Assembly: GCF_905147045.1 (NCBI RefSeq)
Contig: NC_065897.1
Coordinates: 6,401,001 to 6,465,000 of the forward strand
DNA: 64,000 bases
From: Nymphalis io
Taxonomy: Eukaryota > Arthropoda > Insecta > Lepidoptera > Nymphalidae
Direction of reading: 5' to 3'
A program made the translations under genes and the position numbers. Below, one piece after another: positions 1 to 10,733 of the stretch. The notes below the pieces were generated by a model, which had not been told where the DNA came from, ran no database searches, and saw only the letters and a list, made by a program, of their open reading frames with translations. The first letter of the stretch is position 1; each line of letters begins with the position of its first letter.

Positions 1-2669
1 GTTTTTTTTTTTATGTACATTAAAATCTCCATACGTTGACCGTACCTTTTATAATTCTATTTTATTTATTAAGTTAAATAGTTTGTGAGATTAATAGGTA
101 TGAAATTAATCCTAATTGTTAACCATCGAAATATAATTTATGTATTTATGCAATATATTTTACGTCATTTATAAGTCACGATATTTTCTTTTTACCAGGT
201 CAGTTAGCTCGCGACATTACTCAAGATCCCAGAATAGGACTCGTCTAACTATTAACAAGAGGGTACCTTTATTATTTTTTCCAGTTTTCATCACTTCACG
301 CTCAGTCTGTCTTTTGATTCAGTGGCTGTGTAATGTGGTGTTGCCGCATTTATTTTGCACTCTTCCTTTAGTGTTGCTAGTTTATTTTGCATTCTCTTGG
401 TGTTGCCATTCGCTTTGAACTCAAAGCTCTTTTGACTTTGCAAAGCGGTTTAGTCGGAGCTGACCACAGTGCAGAATGAATGATACTTTTAAGTGAGCTA
501 GTACCTACGTGTTTCGTTTTTCAGGCTTTTTTTCAAATCTAGAATTTAAACTTTGTGTCCATTTCATTTAAACATCTTCTTATGTTATTACTGACCCTAA
601 AAGAGAAGTCTAAGTGGTCTGCCCACTACATTTTTATTCTATTTCATATGAAAGGAATCATTAAATGTTGCTGAAAATGCTGCTTAAAATGCTGAATCTG
701 AGTTAGTGAAAATATTTTTATTCATTACGCAATTATACGTCGAATAAAATTAGTTTACCATACTGGATACTAAAAAGCTTACGATGAAGTGTCATGTTTT
801 TCGATCATTTTTTATTGTAAAGAAAATATGAACATAGACGAAAACTCAGGTTGTAATTTTGAGAATATAATCAATAAGCCACACTGTAGCAGAGCTGATA
901 ACAAGCTGCCGATATTTATAATGGTAATAAGAAATGGATGAAAAATTATTCACACTCGCGAGTATTGACTTTACACATATTGTCAGGGGCGTTTCAGCTC
1001 TCGAAATTGACATAGGGTTGTGACGACCAATATTAGCGGCAATCTAATAAAAAAAATGTAATTACATCAATATGTATATTACCACAAAATGATCATTCAT
1101 GAGATATTTTCTATTTGTTTATATTTGTATTACATAGCTACTATAGATACAAAAAGAAAATTGATATATAACATATCTAGATGAAATATATCTTATTTGT
1201 TACATAATTAATAATACCTATTCTATCATAAGCCGCGTTACAATTGTTTCGTTAAAATGTGTATAACTTTTTAAGTAAATGCCAGTGTTTACTGCCACTT
1301 CTAAATTAGTGGTACACTTTTTTCTCTACTTTGACACTAAAAGTAGGCAACAATTCAATGACATATAGACGGTGAATTAAAAAATATTTAACATAATTTT
1401 AAAACACATACAGTCTATTTTATACTAAATTAATTTTAATCGTATAAAATGTTCTAGACCAACCCCTATGAGACACATTTAAAACCCACCGAAGTTGGAT
1501 GTCAACGCATGACGCGTTTTGAATGTACCTCCACGATTTTGTAATAAATAGAATATTTTTATCGGGAACCCACACTCGCCGCACGCAAATATTGTAACCT
1601 AATCTTTCTCCGAACGCCTTTGTCAAATGTTAGGAGTGAGCATAAGTAAACGATCAATACATCTATGAAAACTGTATGCAGAAGATAAAAAAATAAATGA
1701 CATTTTTTTTTCTCTGTCGATTTTGATATAGTTTTTTACAAAAAAAAACATTTTTTGATCACAATGCACCAAGACTTCCGATCGATTTAATTTAAACAAC
1801 GCGGGCAGCTGTGATCTACACATTCGCTATCTTTGATTGATCGCTACATTACAAGACATGAACTACGAAAGGTAACATCTAGAACAAAACATAAATCTTA
1901 AATTTATTTACAAAAAGTTTATTGTCTAATAATTATAATTAAATTTGCTACCTAAAGTAGACATAGATTAAATAATATATCCTCAAATTATAATTCATTC
2001 ATTTCATTAATTATTTAAATAATTCATTTTATTAACAAATTATCTATACATGTATAATTACTTTGTTATTTAATAAAAATATATATTGGTTTTCAGCAAC
2101 TTGTTTTGTCAGAATTTCTACATTAATTAGTAATTATTATGCGACGCTATGTAGGTACCTCGTTCCAGTGGCGCTTTTAATCTAACGATATTAATAGCAG
2201 ACTAAGCTTTGATGCATTTTAGTGAAATTCAGAACAACGTAAATACATTTTGCTTTTCACGTGAGCACCTAATCTTGTCTTATTAAGAAAATGGCACAGT
2301 AATCTGATGAGGCTATGAGGTCCTACGTCAGATAAAATTATGTGTGGTTTACATATATGTTAAATCAATATAACTAACATTTATTTTATAAGCATAAATA
2401 ACCGAAGTTAAGCTGTTTATGCGTTGCATTTGTCTTATCTATTATTACAATACCATATTAGATATATTGTATATATATAATATTCAAGACGTTTAAATTA
2501 ATTAATATTACTTTATTATATATAGTGTATGTATATTAAATATTCTAATGTACCTCAGATTATTATATTATTTATAGATACATATAGTATATTACAAAAG
2601 TAAGAGACCAAGATAACCATTCTAGCGAATTCATTCGGTTTTGAAAAGCACCATTAAGTTTTGTTTTTA

Positions 2670-2815
2670 TTTCATCTCATGCATCGTCAAACGTAAGTTT
2701 CCTCATGATTCTCCACAGGTAGATGTATCGGATGGAATTCTACCAAACATGTTCAAACCAATCCGCATTGATACAGTGTAGAGGAATATGCTCCAAAACC
2801 TTCTTCATAATTAGA
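2670..2815 (+). repeat. Decayed copy of tRNA-headed SINE family A
   Basis: The order of words (catctcatgc..cgt, tttcctcatgattctccac, ggaattctaccaa, ccgcattga, gaggaatatgctccaaaaccttctt) follows the body and 3' part of the intact family A SINE at 16449-16754, with many substitutions. It is an old insertion, identified only by comparison with the other copies in this window. Confidence 0.45.
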
Positions 2816-3544
2816 ATAACTCTTGCCAGCTGTTGTTACTCTACTGACACTTAGTGAAAGTCACCAGGAAAGTAATATGAGAGTGGACACACATGTTTTG
2901 ATAATGATGCTTATGGTGATGACTCTACTTAATGTAAATGATATACAACAAACTTTTGTACATGCGAAGACATTGAAGATCCTTCTATTTCTACTCGTCC
3001 CACTCACGGTCCAATATTGCCAATATTGAAACATTTTAAAATGCCCCAAGGATCATCAAAATGCGTAATTCGGCATAGCGATCCCCGGTCACAGTCAAAA
3101 AATGTAAAAATGGTTCCCTTGCATATTTTCCTAAGTGCCATAAAGTATGACATTTATTACGGTCAGATCTGCTCGAACCACTATTGATAGGCAAATGAGA
3201 GAGTTTTTTAAAAGAAAAACGATGTCTGTTTTTTATGTGTTCTTTGGATAAGATATTTTTTAAGAAGTTGCTATTTGAACTGGCTTGTAATGGTCCAATC
3301 TATTATTCGCCATCCATTGTACCTTGTAAAGAAAACAATCTGAACTCCAGTAATATAAAAGATCGTGCTTAGTAGTAAGTACTTGTCCTTGCTTGGAAGT
3401 AAAATTGACTGAATAATTTATTTATTATATTACTTTCGCATAGAACAAAGTTAAAATTTATTTGTTGTGATATCTAATTATCGTTTACATACAATAATCA
3501 ATTGGCGTTGATGAATGTTTTGTAATAGTAGTACAGTATTATAT

Positions 3545-3775
3545 GATGGTGTAGATGGTAAAACCAAGCCTAAGTTTTTTTTAGGATGCTGACCAACGGT
3601 CTTTGTAAATTTCACCTTCACCAATACACATTGGGACTGTTATAAATATTTCCGACTTTTTATACCGTCTTACACTAAGTCACTCACCATTCAAATCGAA
3701 ACCGATACAAAATTTAATCAGTAGAATTACTGGAGAGTGGCTGGTATTCATCAGAAGGGCCTGCGCAAAGTCCTG
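3545..3775 (-). repeat. Highly decayed copy of repeat family B
   Basis: Read on the minus strand, this matches family B in order: the segment around cactcaccattcaaa..gaaac corresponds to the consensus cactcacccttcaaaccggaacac. It is followed by remnants of the gtagaat, atcaga and tgcgcaaag words of the family B head. Divergence is far greater than in the other copies, so it is an old insertion. Confidence 0.4.
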
Positions 3776-4372
3776 ACTCTTTTTCAATAATTACATGTTT
3801 TATTGTCAATAAAGTTGAGCAATTTTTTTAATTCATGCAAGACGTCATAAAAATGTCTAAGCTACTCTATCATTTGCGATGACAACCATAACTTTCAGAG
3901 TAGGTCAAGCACAATAGTGAGTGTCACCTATAATCGTATATTAAAGCCCTTATCCCTAAAGCACCTTTGCCACAATAGAAAGGAATAAATCGCCGAAAAG
4001 TGGCCACATAAAAATGACATACGGCTTCAATAGAAAAATAAAGCTTCACGCACATAAGTAGACACAGCTAAACATTAAATACAGTTGACAATTTTAACAA
4101 AACTAATAATTTACGTTATATCATAAAATGATTTTAAAAATAATTATGGAGTTGTATATTAAATTAGATTGTGGCAGTGGCAATCGTAGTATCATATTAT
4201 ATTCAAATTAAAAAAATATGCTACAATAATCTTAGTTATATAATAAAATTATTTTTTTAAATTTAACAGATACGTAAACAAAACAATTGACAAATATCTG
4301 TGTCATTGCACTCACACAGGTCAAATATCTATCACCCCATGTATTTTCGCCAGGGGTTAAAACTCGACTCAC

Positions 4373-4433
4373 CAGGCGGCAAATGCGAAATCGTAATAAA
4401 ACTATCCATATCACATGTAAAATAGGCAGTCAT
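4373..4433 (-). CDS. Candidate first coding exon, unidentified gene
   Basis: On the minus strand an ATG at 4433 opens 20 codons plus one base (starts MTAYFTCDMD, ends SHLPP) and runs into a consensus donor, CTG|GTGAGT, with the intron starting at 4372. Just upstream on the same strand lie a TATAAG word, a CACTCAGC initiator-like word and two perfect TATCGATA sites at 4513-4533. I cannot identify the protein. The next exon is not convincingly present: a phase-compatible open stretch at 1598-1420 has no polypyrimidine tract. A short upstream ATG in another frame weakens the case. This may be a real first exon whose partners lie off the left edge, a non-coding exon, or chance. Confidence 0.25.
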
Positions 4434-4512
4434 AATATTGAAAACTTCTAAAGTCCATCAATAAATGTGACGCTGAGTGGGGAACTTTACGCCTTATAGA
4501 GCTTACCGTGTA

Positions 4513-4533
4513 TATCGATAACGTGTATCGATA
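4513..4533. promoter_or_regulatory. Two DRE-type sites (TATCGATA)
   Basis: Perfect 8-bp TATCGATA palindromes sit at 4513-4520 and 4526-4533, 13 bp apart. In insects TATCGATA is the binding site of DREF (and overlaps BEAF-32 sites), typical of housekeeping promoters and domain borders. A CG-containing palindrome twice in 21 bp is unlikely by chance in sequence this AT-rich. The motif is symmetric, so direction is not given; the candidate exon on the minus strand is the nearest possible target. Confidence 0.5.
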
Positions 4534-5253
4534 TTCGATATTCCATAACTACTTATTACTTATTAACCTTTAATAAATTAATGTGTGTTATGCAAGTACA
4601 CTGAGGTAATCGCTCCCATAAGCGCCTACCTCATTTTCTGGCATTTGCCTGAAAACCAGGTAATCTAGCCATTGTAGCTACATGTTTACGTTAACTGTTC
4701 ACATCAAGCACGCTATTCTGTCACTAAGAATAAATTATAAGTTATATTAAGGTTATTCATTTACACAATTAGGTATGTTCATAATTAGTCATTATTTATT
4801 AGTATAAATATTATTGTTATATTACAAAGAGGTACATTTACCATATTGATCATGTAATTGATAATGTTTATAGTATATGTTTATATATACATATGTTAAA
4901 AATCTAAAAGAATATATCTGATTGATACATACGAAATGTCGATACACGTTTTGCAAGGAACTCACTATAAGAGAGCGAAGGCGTCAAAACGAACCAACCG
5001 CAACTATCAAAGAGAAATCTTTTCCGTGTATCAATAACGTCGACCGAGGCGTCGACTAGACACATTGCGCTCTTTTATGTGCTCTGACATCGTAGCTTAT
5101 CGTATAGAATCGGAACACAAATATTTCTAAGGTTTATGTATAAAGTATAACTATAATTTTTAACTTTTTCAATATAAATAAAAAATTAATCTTATATAAA
5201 AACTACTTAATATCAGTACATTGTTGTATCAGTTGTATCAGTACACTGTGTTT

Positions 5254-5547
5254 ACTGGTGGTAGAGCTTTGTGCAAGCTCGTCTGGGTAGGTAGCACCCA
5301 CTCATCAGGTATTCTACCGCAAAACAGCAATACTTGGTATTGTTGTGTTCCGGTTTGAAGGGTGAGTGAGCCAGTGTAATTACAGGCACAAGGGACATAA
5401 CATCTTAGTTCCCAAGGTTGGTGCCGCATTGGTGATGTAAGCGATGGTTAACATTTCTTACAAGGCCAATGTCTAAGGGCGTTTGGTGACCACTTACCAT
5501 CAGGTGGCCCATATGCTCGTCCGCCTTCCTATTCTATAAAAAAAAAA
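5254..5547 (+). repeat. Repeat family B, near full-length
   Basis: Starts ACTGGTGGTAGAGC and ends CCGCCTTCCTATTCTATAAAA with a short A tail. It is about 290 bp and closely similar to the copies at 8665, 32271, 34804, 42461 and (minus) 57695. The A tail points to retroposition. I see no tRNA box pair at its head, so it could be a SINE or a 5'-truncated LINE 3' end. Short open frames here that recur in other copies are repeat-derived, not genes. Confidence 0.85.
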
Positions 5548-8500
5548 CTGCAAATAACAGAAACACGTGGATAATACTATTTTTTTTTCGAAAAAACTTG
5601 TCATAAATGTATTTGTAAAAACCACATATATTATATAATTTTGCGATATTTACATATTTATGTAAAGACTTGAGCCTTCAATAAGCAGATGAATTATAAC
5701 ATTATGATTTTTAAATTGAAATATAATCTTGTTAGCTAAAATTAATTTAATTAAACATTTAACTCGGGTCGACAGAATATACTAAATAAAATAGAGAAGA
5801 TAAACTAAGGTTATAAATAAAAACACAAGAATTCAAACGAATACTATTAATTTAGTCTTTTAATTCTTACAAATATTATAAAATGTGAAAGTTAATTTGT
5901 ATGTCTGTTTATTTATTTGTTTAATTGCTACGCTTTAACGTGTTAACTACTCCAGCGATCATCATGAAATTTTGCATAACTTTCTCGGGGTGCCGCGGGC
6001 GGAAAGAAGCTTACTACGATAAATTGTATGTTTCACAGAAAATTTAAGATATATTGTGTATTATATATATAGTATTAAAAATATTTGTCTACAAAGATAT
6101 TATAGCTATAAAAGCGTGAAATTATCTTCTTTACCGTATGCAGATTAGGGGAACGTGCTAGGGCGCGGGATTAGTTCCGGTTTACTTTTTATAGCATTCC
6201 GATGATAAATGTTGCCATTGGACAGGCTAACGGATGGTGCGTGAAACGTATCCAAATAGCCACTTTTCCACCACTTTTATATTTGAATAATTCGATAGTT
6301 ATGCAAAGAATTACCTATGGAATAAAAACATCATGATAATATTTTATGTATTTATGTTTCGTTATCTTTTAAGCTGTACTTTTTTACATACATTTTTACT
6401 GTTACATAGGAATGTTGATATGAATTCACCTTTGAATATGTACTTATAAATAAAATGATTATGTTAATAAACTTGAAAGGTACAAATATATATTTTTTGC
6501 TTATATTGGTATATTAAATTTTTAGTCTACTTTTTATCCAATTTATATCTCGAGAGTATATTACTATGTATATATTTTCATTAGATGTGAAATTGTCCCT
6601 ATCACAGATGCTCGGTTTCGAAGTCAGACAAAAAACGAGTAAAATCACGAGGCAGACGGGAGGATGGACGATTGCCGATCCCAAATATGATTTATAGATC
6701 GGCCGTCATCGGCAATGCGCTTTCTATACGTCAGGACATGTCACCGCCTCGGGTAGGCATGGGGGAAGAAAAATACTTTCTGCTGGATCTCCCTTTCTGG
6801 TCTCCCTTTCTACATTTACAATGTACGCGATAATTTCGTGTTACACGTGTATTGAGATATGAAAAATCAAATAAATCAGCATTACACATCTATCTTTTTT
6901 TGTTGCTGTAACACGACACAAAAAATTATTATATTATTAAAAACGTTTTTACCCATAATAACCGTACAGGTCAATGTCACGCGCAACAAAAGTAATGTAC
7001 AAAAATTAAAAATGCAATTAGGTTTTAGTATATTTATTAAGAGCAGTTAGTATATATAAGAGTTGGTATCTAAATATTATAAAGGTATTAATCGTACTAA
7101 ATAGTTATGCGTGTTTTGCTTTGTGGGTCAAAGATCAAGTACCTAGGATTGGTTTTATTAATCTATCAGTGTTGGTATACAATAATGATTAAGAATAACT
7201 TTATTTTAGAAAAATTTTAAAAACTTTTTCCAATTGTCACATTACAAATCTATCGTTATATGTGAAGGTTAGTGGTTTGAAGAGTAGTCATTCCACTTAG
7301 AACTTTCGCATTTTGTTTGACGTCATATTATTCTTGAACAAATATTGTCGGTCCAGAGAATAAGTAGTCGATATTCTTAATAGTAAAATTATACAACACA
7401 TCATGAAGGCGACAGTGGAGTATCTACGTACTGAAATAATTTGATAAAATATTCTTATAATAAAACCTATTTTCGTATTATCGTCATTTGTAAGTCTATT
7501 TTTTATCTCTGGGAAATATTTGGGCACTCCTGAACATTTGTATAAAATCGAACAATAATCGCTCATATTGTCAGTTACAATACAATTTGTTTGGAAACTC
7601 GGCGCGTGATAGAAATAATAACAAATGATTCGCGCCCTAACACCGCCTGGCGTTGAAAGATCACGCCTATTGCTCTTTTACTGATGAAAAAAAGAACAGG
7701 CTTATTGCGTAACATACTTACCTTCTATCTATATTTCACAGTTACAATAACAATGGCTTAAAAATATGTCAATGTATATTCAGTGTAGTAAATACGTATT
7801 GTCTGTTTATAAAGTCTAGACGAAATTAGAGTTTGCATTTTTACAAAAAAAATTGTATCTTCAACAAAGAGAGATGACGAGCGTATGTTACCAGTAGCTA
7901 GATGGACAAGGGTCCCGATGCATAAGGAAAGAATCGGACCCCTTATCTTTCCGCGTAGCTTGACCTTATATTGGCCATCAAAATTATAGATAGGAACAAG
8001 AATAGGAAACAGTGAGTTCAACTTATCCCTAGTAGGCTAATACTACGTCTCTATGAGGGGTAGAATCTCTATGTGTTTATTAGAAGAAAATAGGAATAAA
8101 TAAACAACGACGCACATGACAATACAGAATATTTATTATACAGATGGTGGAAAAAAAAATAGAAATTCTTTGGAGTACTTACTGAGATTTTCCTACATTG
8201 CTTGTCAATGTTTAGTAATGATTAAAGAAGCTCAACAAAAAAAAACACAAAACAGTTTGTTTGGTAATGATGCGGTAGAGATTAAAGTTCGTCGGTAATC
8301 ATATACTAATACTGTTATAAAATCAATATTAGTTCATAATATGATATTATAGCTTCTATAGTAGCTCATTTGTCAATTTGAACTTGAGTTTAGAAAAACT
8401 TTCTTTATTCTTCGTTGTCTATCAAGTTGAGAGTTATTATAGATTATACGGTTACCGTTGTGCTGCAACCTGTATCATACATGTTTTGTCATCGAATTTT

Positions 8501-8664
8501 TTAGGGAAAAGGAGTTTTAGCTGAATATGGTGCCAAATGGATGAATGTGCGGAATATATGAAATAAGACTGGTAGTAGGGAATTACGAATTACAACAGTC
8601 AGCGACACACCTAGCGTCAACTATTATAATGCGACACAGACCCCACAAAGCTGAAAACATTTTT
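5548..8664. other. Non-coding stretch
   Basis: No supported gene. A piece at 5880-6030 (tgtatgtctgtttatttatttg, then gatcatcatgaaattttgcat..ggggtgccgcggg) resembles the common 3' body of lepidopteran LINE-type elements. A more GC-rich islet at 6640-6790 contains a 9-bp inverted repeat (ATTGCCGAT / ATCGGCAAT). The remainder is AT-rich with short chance frames. Confidence 0.4.
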
Positions 8665-8955
8665 ACTTGTGGTAGAGCTTTATGCACGCTCGTCTGGGTA
8701 GGTACCACCCACTCATCAGATATTCTACTTAAAAACAGCAGTACTTGGTATTGTTGTTTTCCGGTTTGAAGGGTGAGTGAGCCAGGGTAATTACAGGCAC
8801 AAAGGACATAACATCTTAGTTCCCAAGGTTGGTGGCGCACTGGTGATGTAAGCGATGGTTAACATTTCTTACAATGCCAATGTCTATGGGCGTTGGTGAC
8901 CACTTACCATCAGGTGGCCCATATGCTCGTCCGCCTTTCTATTCTATAAAAAAAA
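8665..8955 (+). repeat. Repeat family B, near full-length
   Basis: Same unit as 5254-5547, with a few point differences (for example TATGCACGCTCG in the head) and an A-rich 3' end after ATTCTATAAAA. The open frames on both strands here are internal to the repeat. Confidence 0.85.
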
Positions 8956-9292
8956 CATAGAAAACATTGTACGCAACGCAAGTACCATAAATGAGAACTG
9001 ATGCAAGGCAAGGGCGAATGAAAACTTGACCAAAAAGTTGATGGGTGGAATTGTCAAATTGATCTCACGGCAGTCAAGCACGTGAGCTTATCGCTGATCC
9101 AATGTGCTACGCGCGTGCTCAGCCAAACTACCAAATAACTGAAATAACTATAACAGCACATACTTATCGAGGACGCTTGGCGCAATTTGCTAAAAATCTT
9201 AAATCAGGAGTTCTGTAATTGTTGATGTTCATTAAAAAAAATAAAAAAGATTTGTTTTTCTTTTTTTCTTTTATGCTTCTCTCTTTTTACAG

Positions 9293-9367
9293 CTGAGGTT
9301 AGAGGACACCCTGAACTCCGGGGCCCTGGTGCACTGCACCACCTGGCCCTGCGATAGCTACGCCACA
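9293..9367 (+). CDS. Isolated exon-like block, unidentified
   Basis: A strongly GC-rich 75-nt block in AT-rich surroundings, preceded by a good acceptor (ctctctttttacag, AG at 9291-9292) and followed by a donor-like GTATGT at 9368. Only phase 0 is open; it gives 25 residues beginning LRLEDTLNSGALVHC and containing TTWPCDSYAT with two cysteines. If not spliced at 9368, the frame stays open to a stop at 9587-9589, so a terminal exon is also possible, but the sequence after 9367 looks non-coding. No neighbouring exon of the same gene is recognisable in the window and I do not recognise the protein. It may be one exon of a long plus-strand gene, an alternative exon, or the relic of a lost gene. 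Confidence 0.4.
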
Positions 9368-9958
9368 GTATGTTACTTTAAAGTGTATAGTTATGTTAAG
9401 CCAAGAATCATATTGTTGTTGGTTATTAAAACCAAACGGGTGGCTAGCATGCTGGTCCATTTACTAAATTATTTTGGAAGTGTCTCTCACTTGAGACTTG
9501 CAGATATTTATCCTGTTTCCATTTGTCACACCGGAAACCTACCTAGCATGTTTTATTGCAGTAGTTTTGTTGTCCGCGTGATTCCGTAGGAGATGGTTTT
9601 AGAGACCTTGTCAGCGTCGTCGTCACGCATATCGGATAAAAACTATGAACAATATTCATATAATTTGTATTATTTTATTTTCTGTATGTTTAAGTCTTAT
9701 TCAAAAATTATCTTGTTTGTTTTATTGCATTCGATTCACCATAATGAAAAAAGTTATGATAGGTTAAAATGGTTTTTAGAAACATATAATAAGAACGAAT
9801 GTAAAAAAAATAGTTTGCAGTGATAAATCAGGCACTAAAAACTAAAAATTTAATCGATATTATAAATCATTTGACATTATTGTTGTTAATTGATACAATA
9901 CAATGATTATGGAAAAAATGTTTAAACTACTTATAAAAATAAAATCAAGGAAGATTTA

Positions 9959-10180
9959 ACTGTAACTGTAACAGCCTGTGAATGTCCCACTGCTGGGCTA
10001 AAGGCCTCCTCTCCTCTTTTTGAGGAGAAGGTTTGGAGCTTATTCCACCACGCTGCTCCAATGCGGGTTGGTAGAATTCACATGTGGCAGAATTTCAGTG
10101 AAATTAGACACATGCAGGTTTCCTCACGATGTTTTCCTTCACCGTAAAGCACGAGATGAATTATAATCACAAATTCACAA
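9959..10180 (-). repeat. SINE family A, 5'-truncated
   Basis: On the minus strand it matches the SINE at 16449-16754 from the internal 'aattcatctcgtgct' region to the CAGGCTGTTAC tail. The tRNA-like head is missing, as expected of incomplete reverse transcription. Confidence 0.85.
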
Positions 10181-10560
10181 AGGAAGATTTAAAAATTGTT
10201 TTTACCTCTTGTGTGTGTAACTTTAGTTTCGAAGCAATATTCAGTAAGTAACTTAAAAAAATAACGTATTTTTTTTTTGTTATAATAAAGTTTATGCGAC
10301 TAATATTTAAACAATAAGTTTATATAAATCTTATATATATTAATAATATATGATTTATTCTCGCTCTTGATATAAAATTGGTTCAAATGCCTTAGAATAT
10401 AATTACATTTTGAGAGCTGGCATTCCAAATGTATTTTATGACTTTGTCAGAATGACAGATCAAAGAATCTACAAACAGATATCAACATTCGACATTTAAT
10501 GTTCGTAAAAACAAACACATACCTAGTTTGAATTTTACTAAATGAAATAAACAACAAACG

Positions 10561-10609
10561 TAAAATAATTTATTCTTCAAACGGCCTCGGTTGGGGTTGT
10601 AACAGGAAG
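10561..10609 (+). other. Putative 5' non-coding exon of the KLHDC3 gene
   Basis: The first coding exon of the Kelch gene is preceded at once by a splice acceptor (tttcttcttacag|T|ATG, AG at 10731-10732), so an upstream untranslated exon must exist. The best candidate is the small GC-richer block ending in AACAGGAAG with a GTAATT donor at 10610. This gives a 5'-UTR intron of about 120 bp. The start of the exon is not defined by the sequence. Confidence 0.45.
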
Positions 10610-10733
10610 GTAATTTTACTTATTTATATCGATTTATCGTAAGACATATACCAATACCTATTTAACAATAACGTGCATATTTACTTACATTACAATAAAA
10701 TAAAAAATATATATTAAATTTTCTTCTTACAGT

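Larger units (their letters stand above)
1..4372. other. Left-edge region without a confident gene
   Basis: AT-rich sequence without a supported gene. Open frames here are short and lack coding character. Within it I can recognise only two badly decayed repeat copies (2670-2815 and 3545-3775). A minus-strand open stretch at 1420-1598 is discussed under rejected items. The left part could be an intron of a gene whose other exons lie outside the window. Confidence 0.5.

Noticed and set aside
140..418. 92-codon open frame at the left edge, with an acceptor-like ccag at 196-199
   Set aside because: The frame does not start with ATG (ATT/TTA-rich lead), the second half is leucine/phenylalanine-rich AT-driven sequence, and no donor or partner exon is convincing.
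1420..1598. Minus-strand open stretch that would continue the frame of the candidate exon at 4373-4433
   Set aside because: The phase fits (G|GT giving glycine), but the supposed acceptor at 1599-1600 is preceded by purine-rich sequence with no polypyrimidine tract, the intron would be 2.8 kb, and the peptide is not recognisable.
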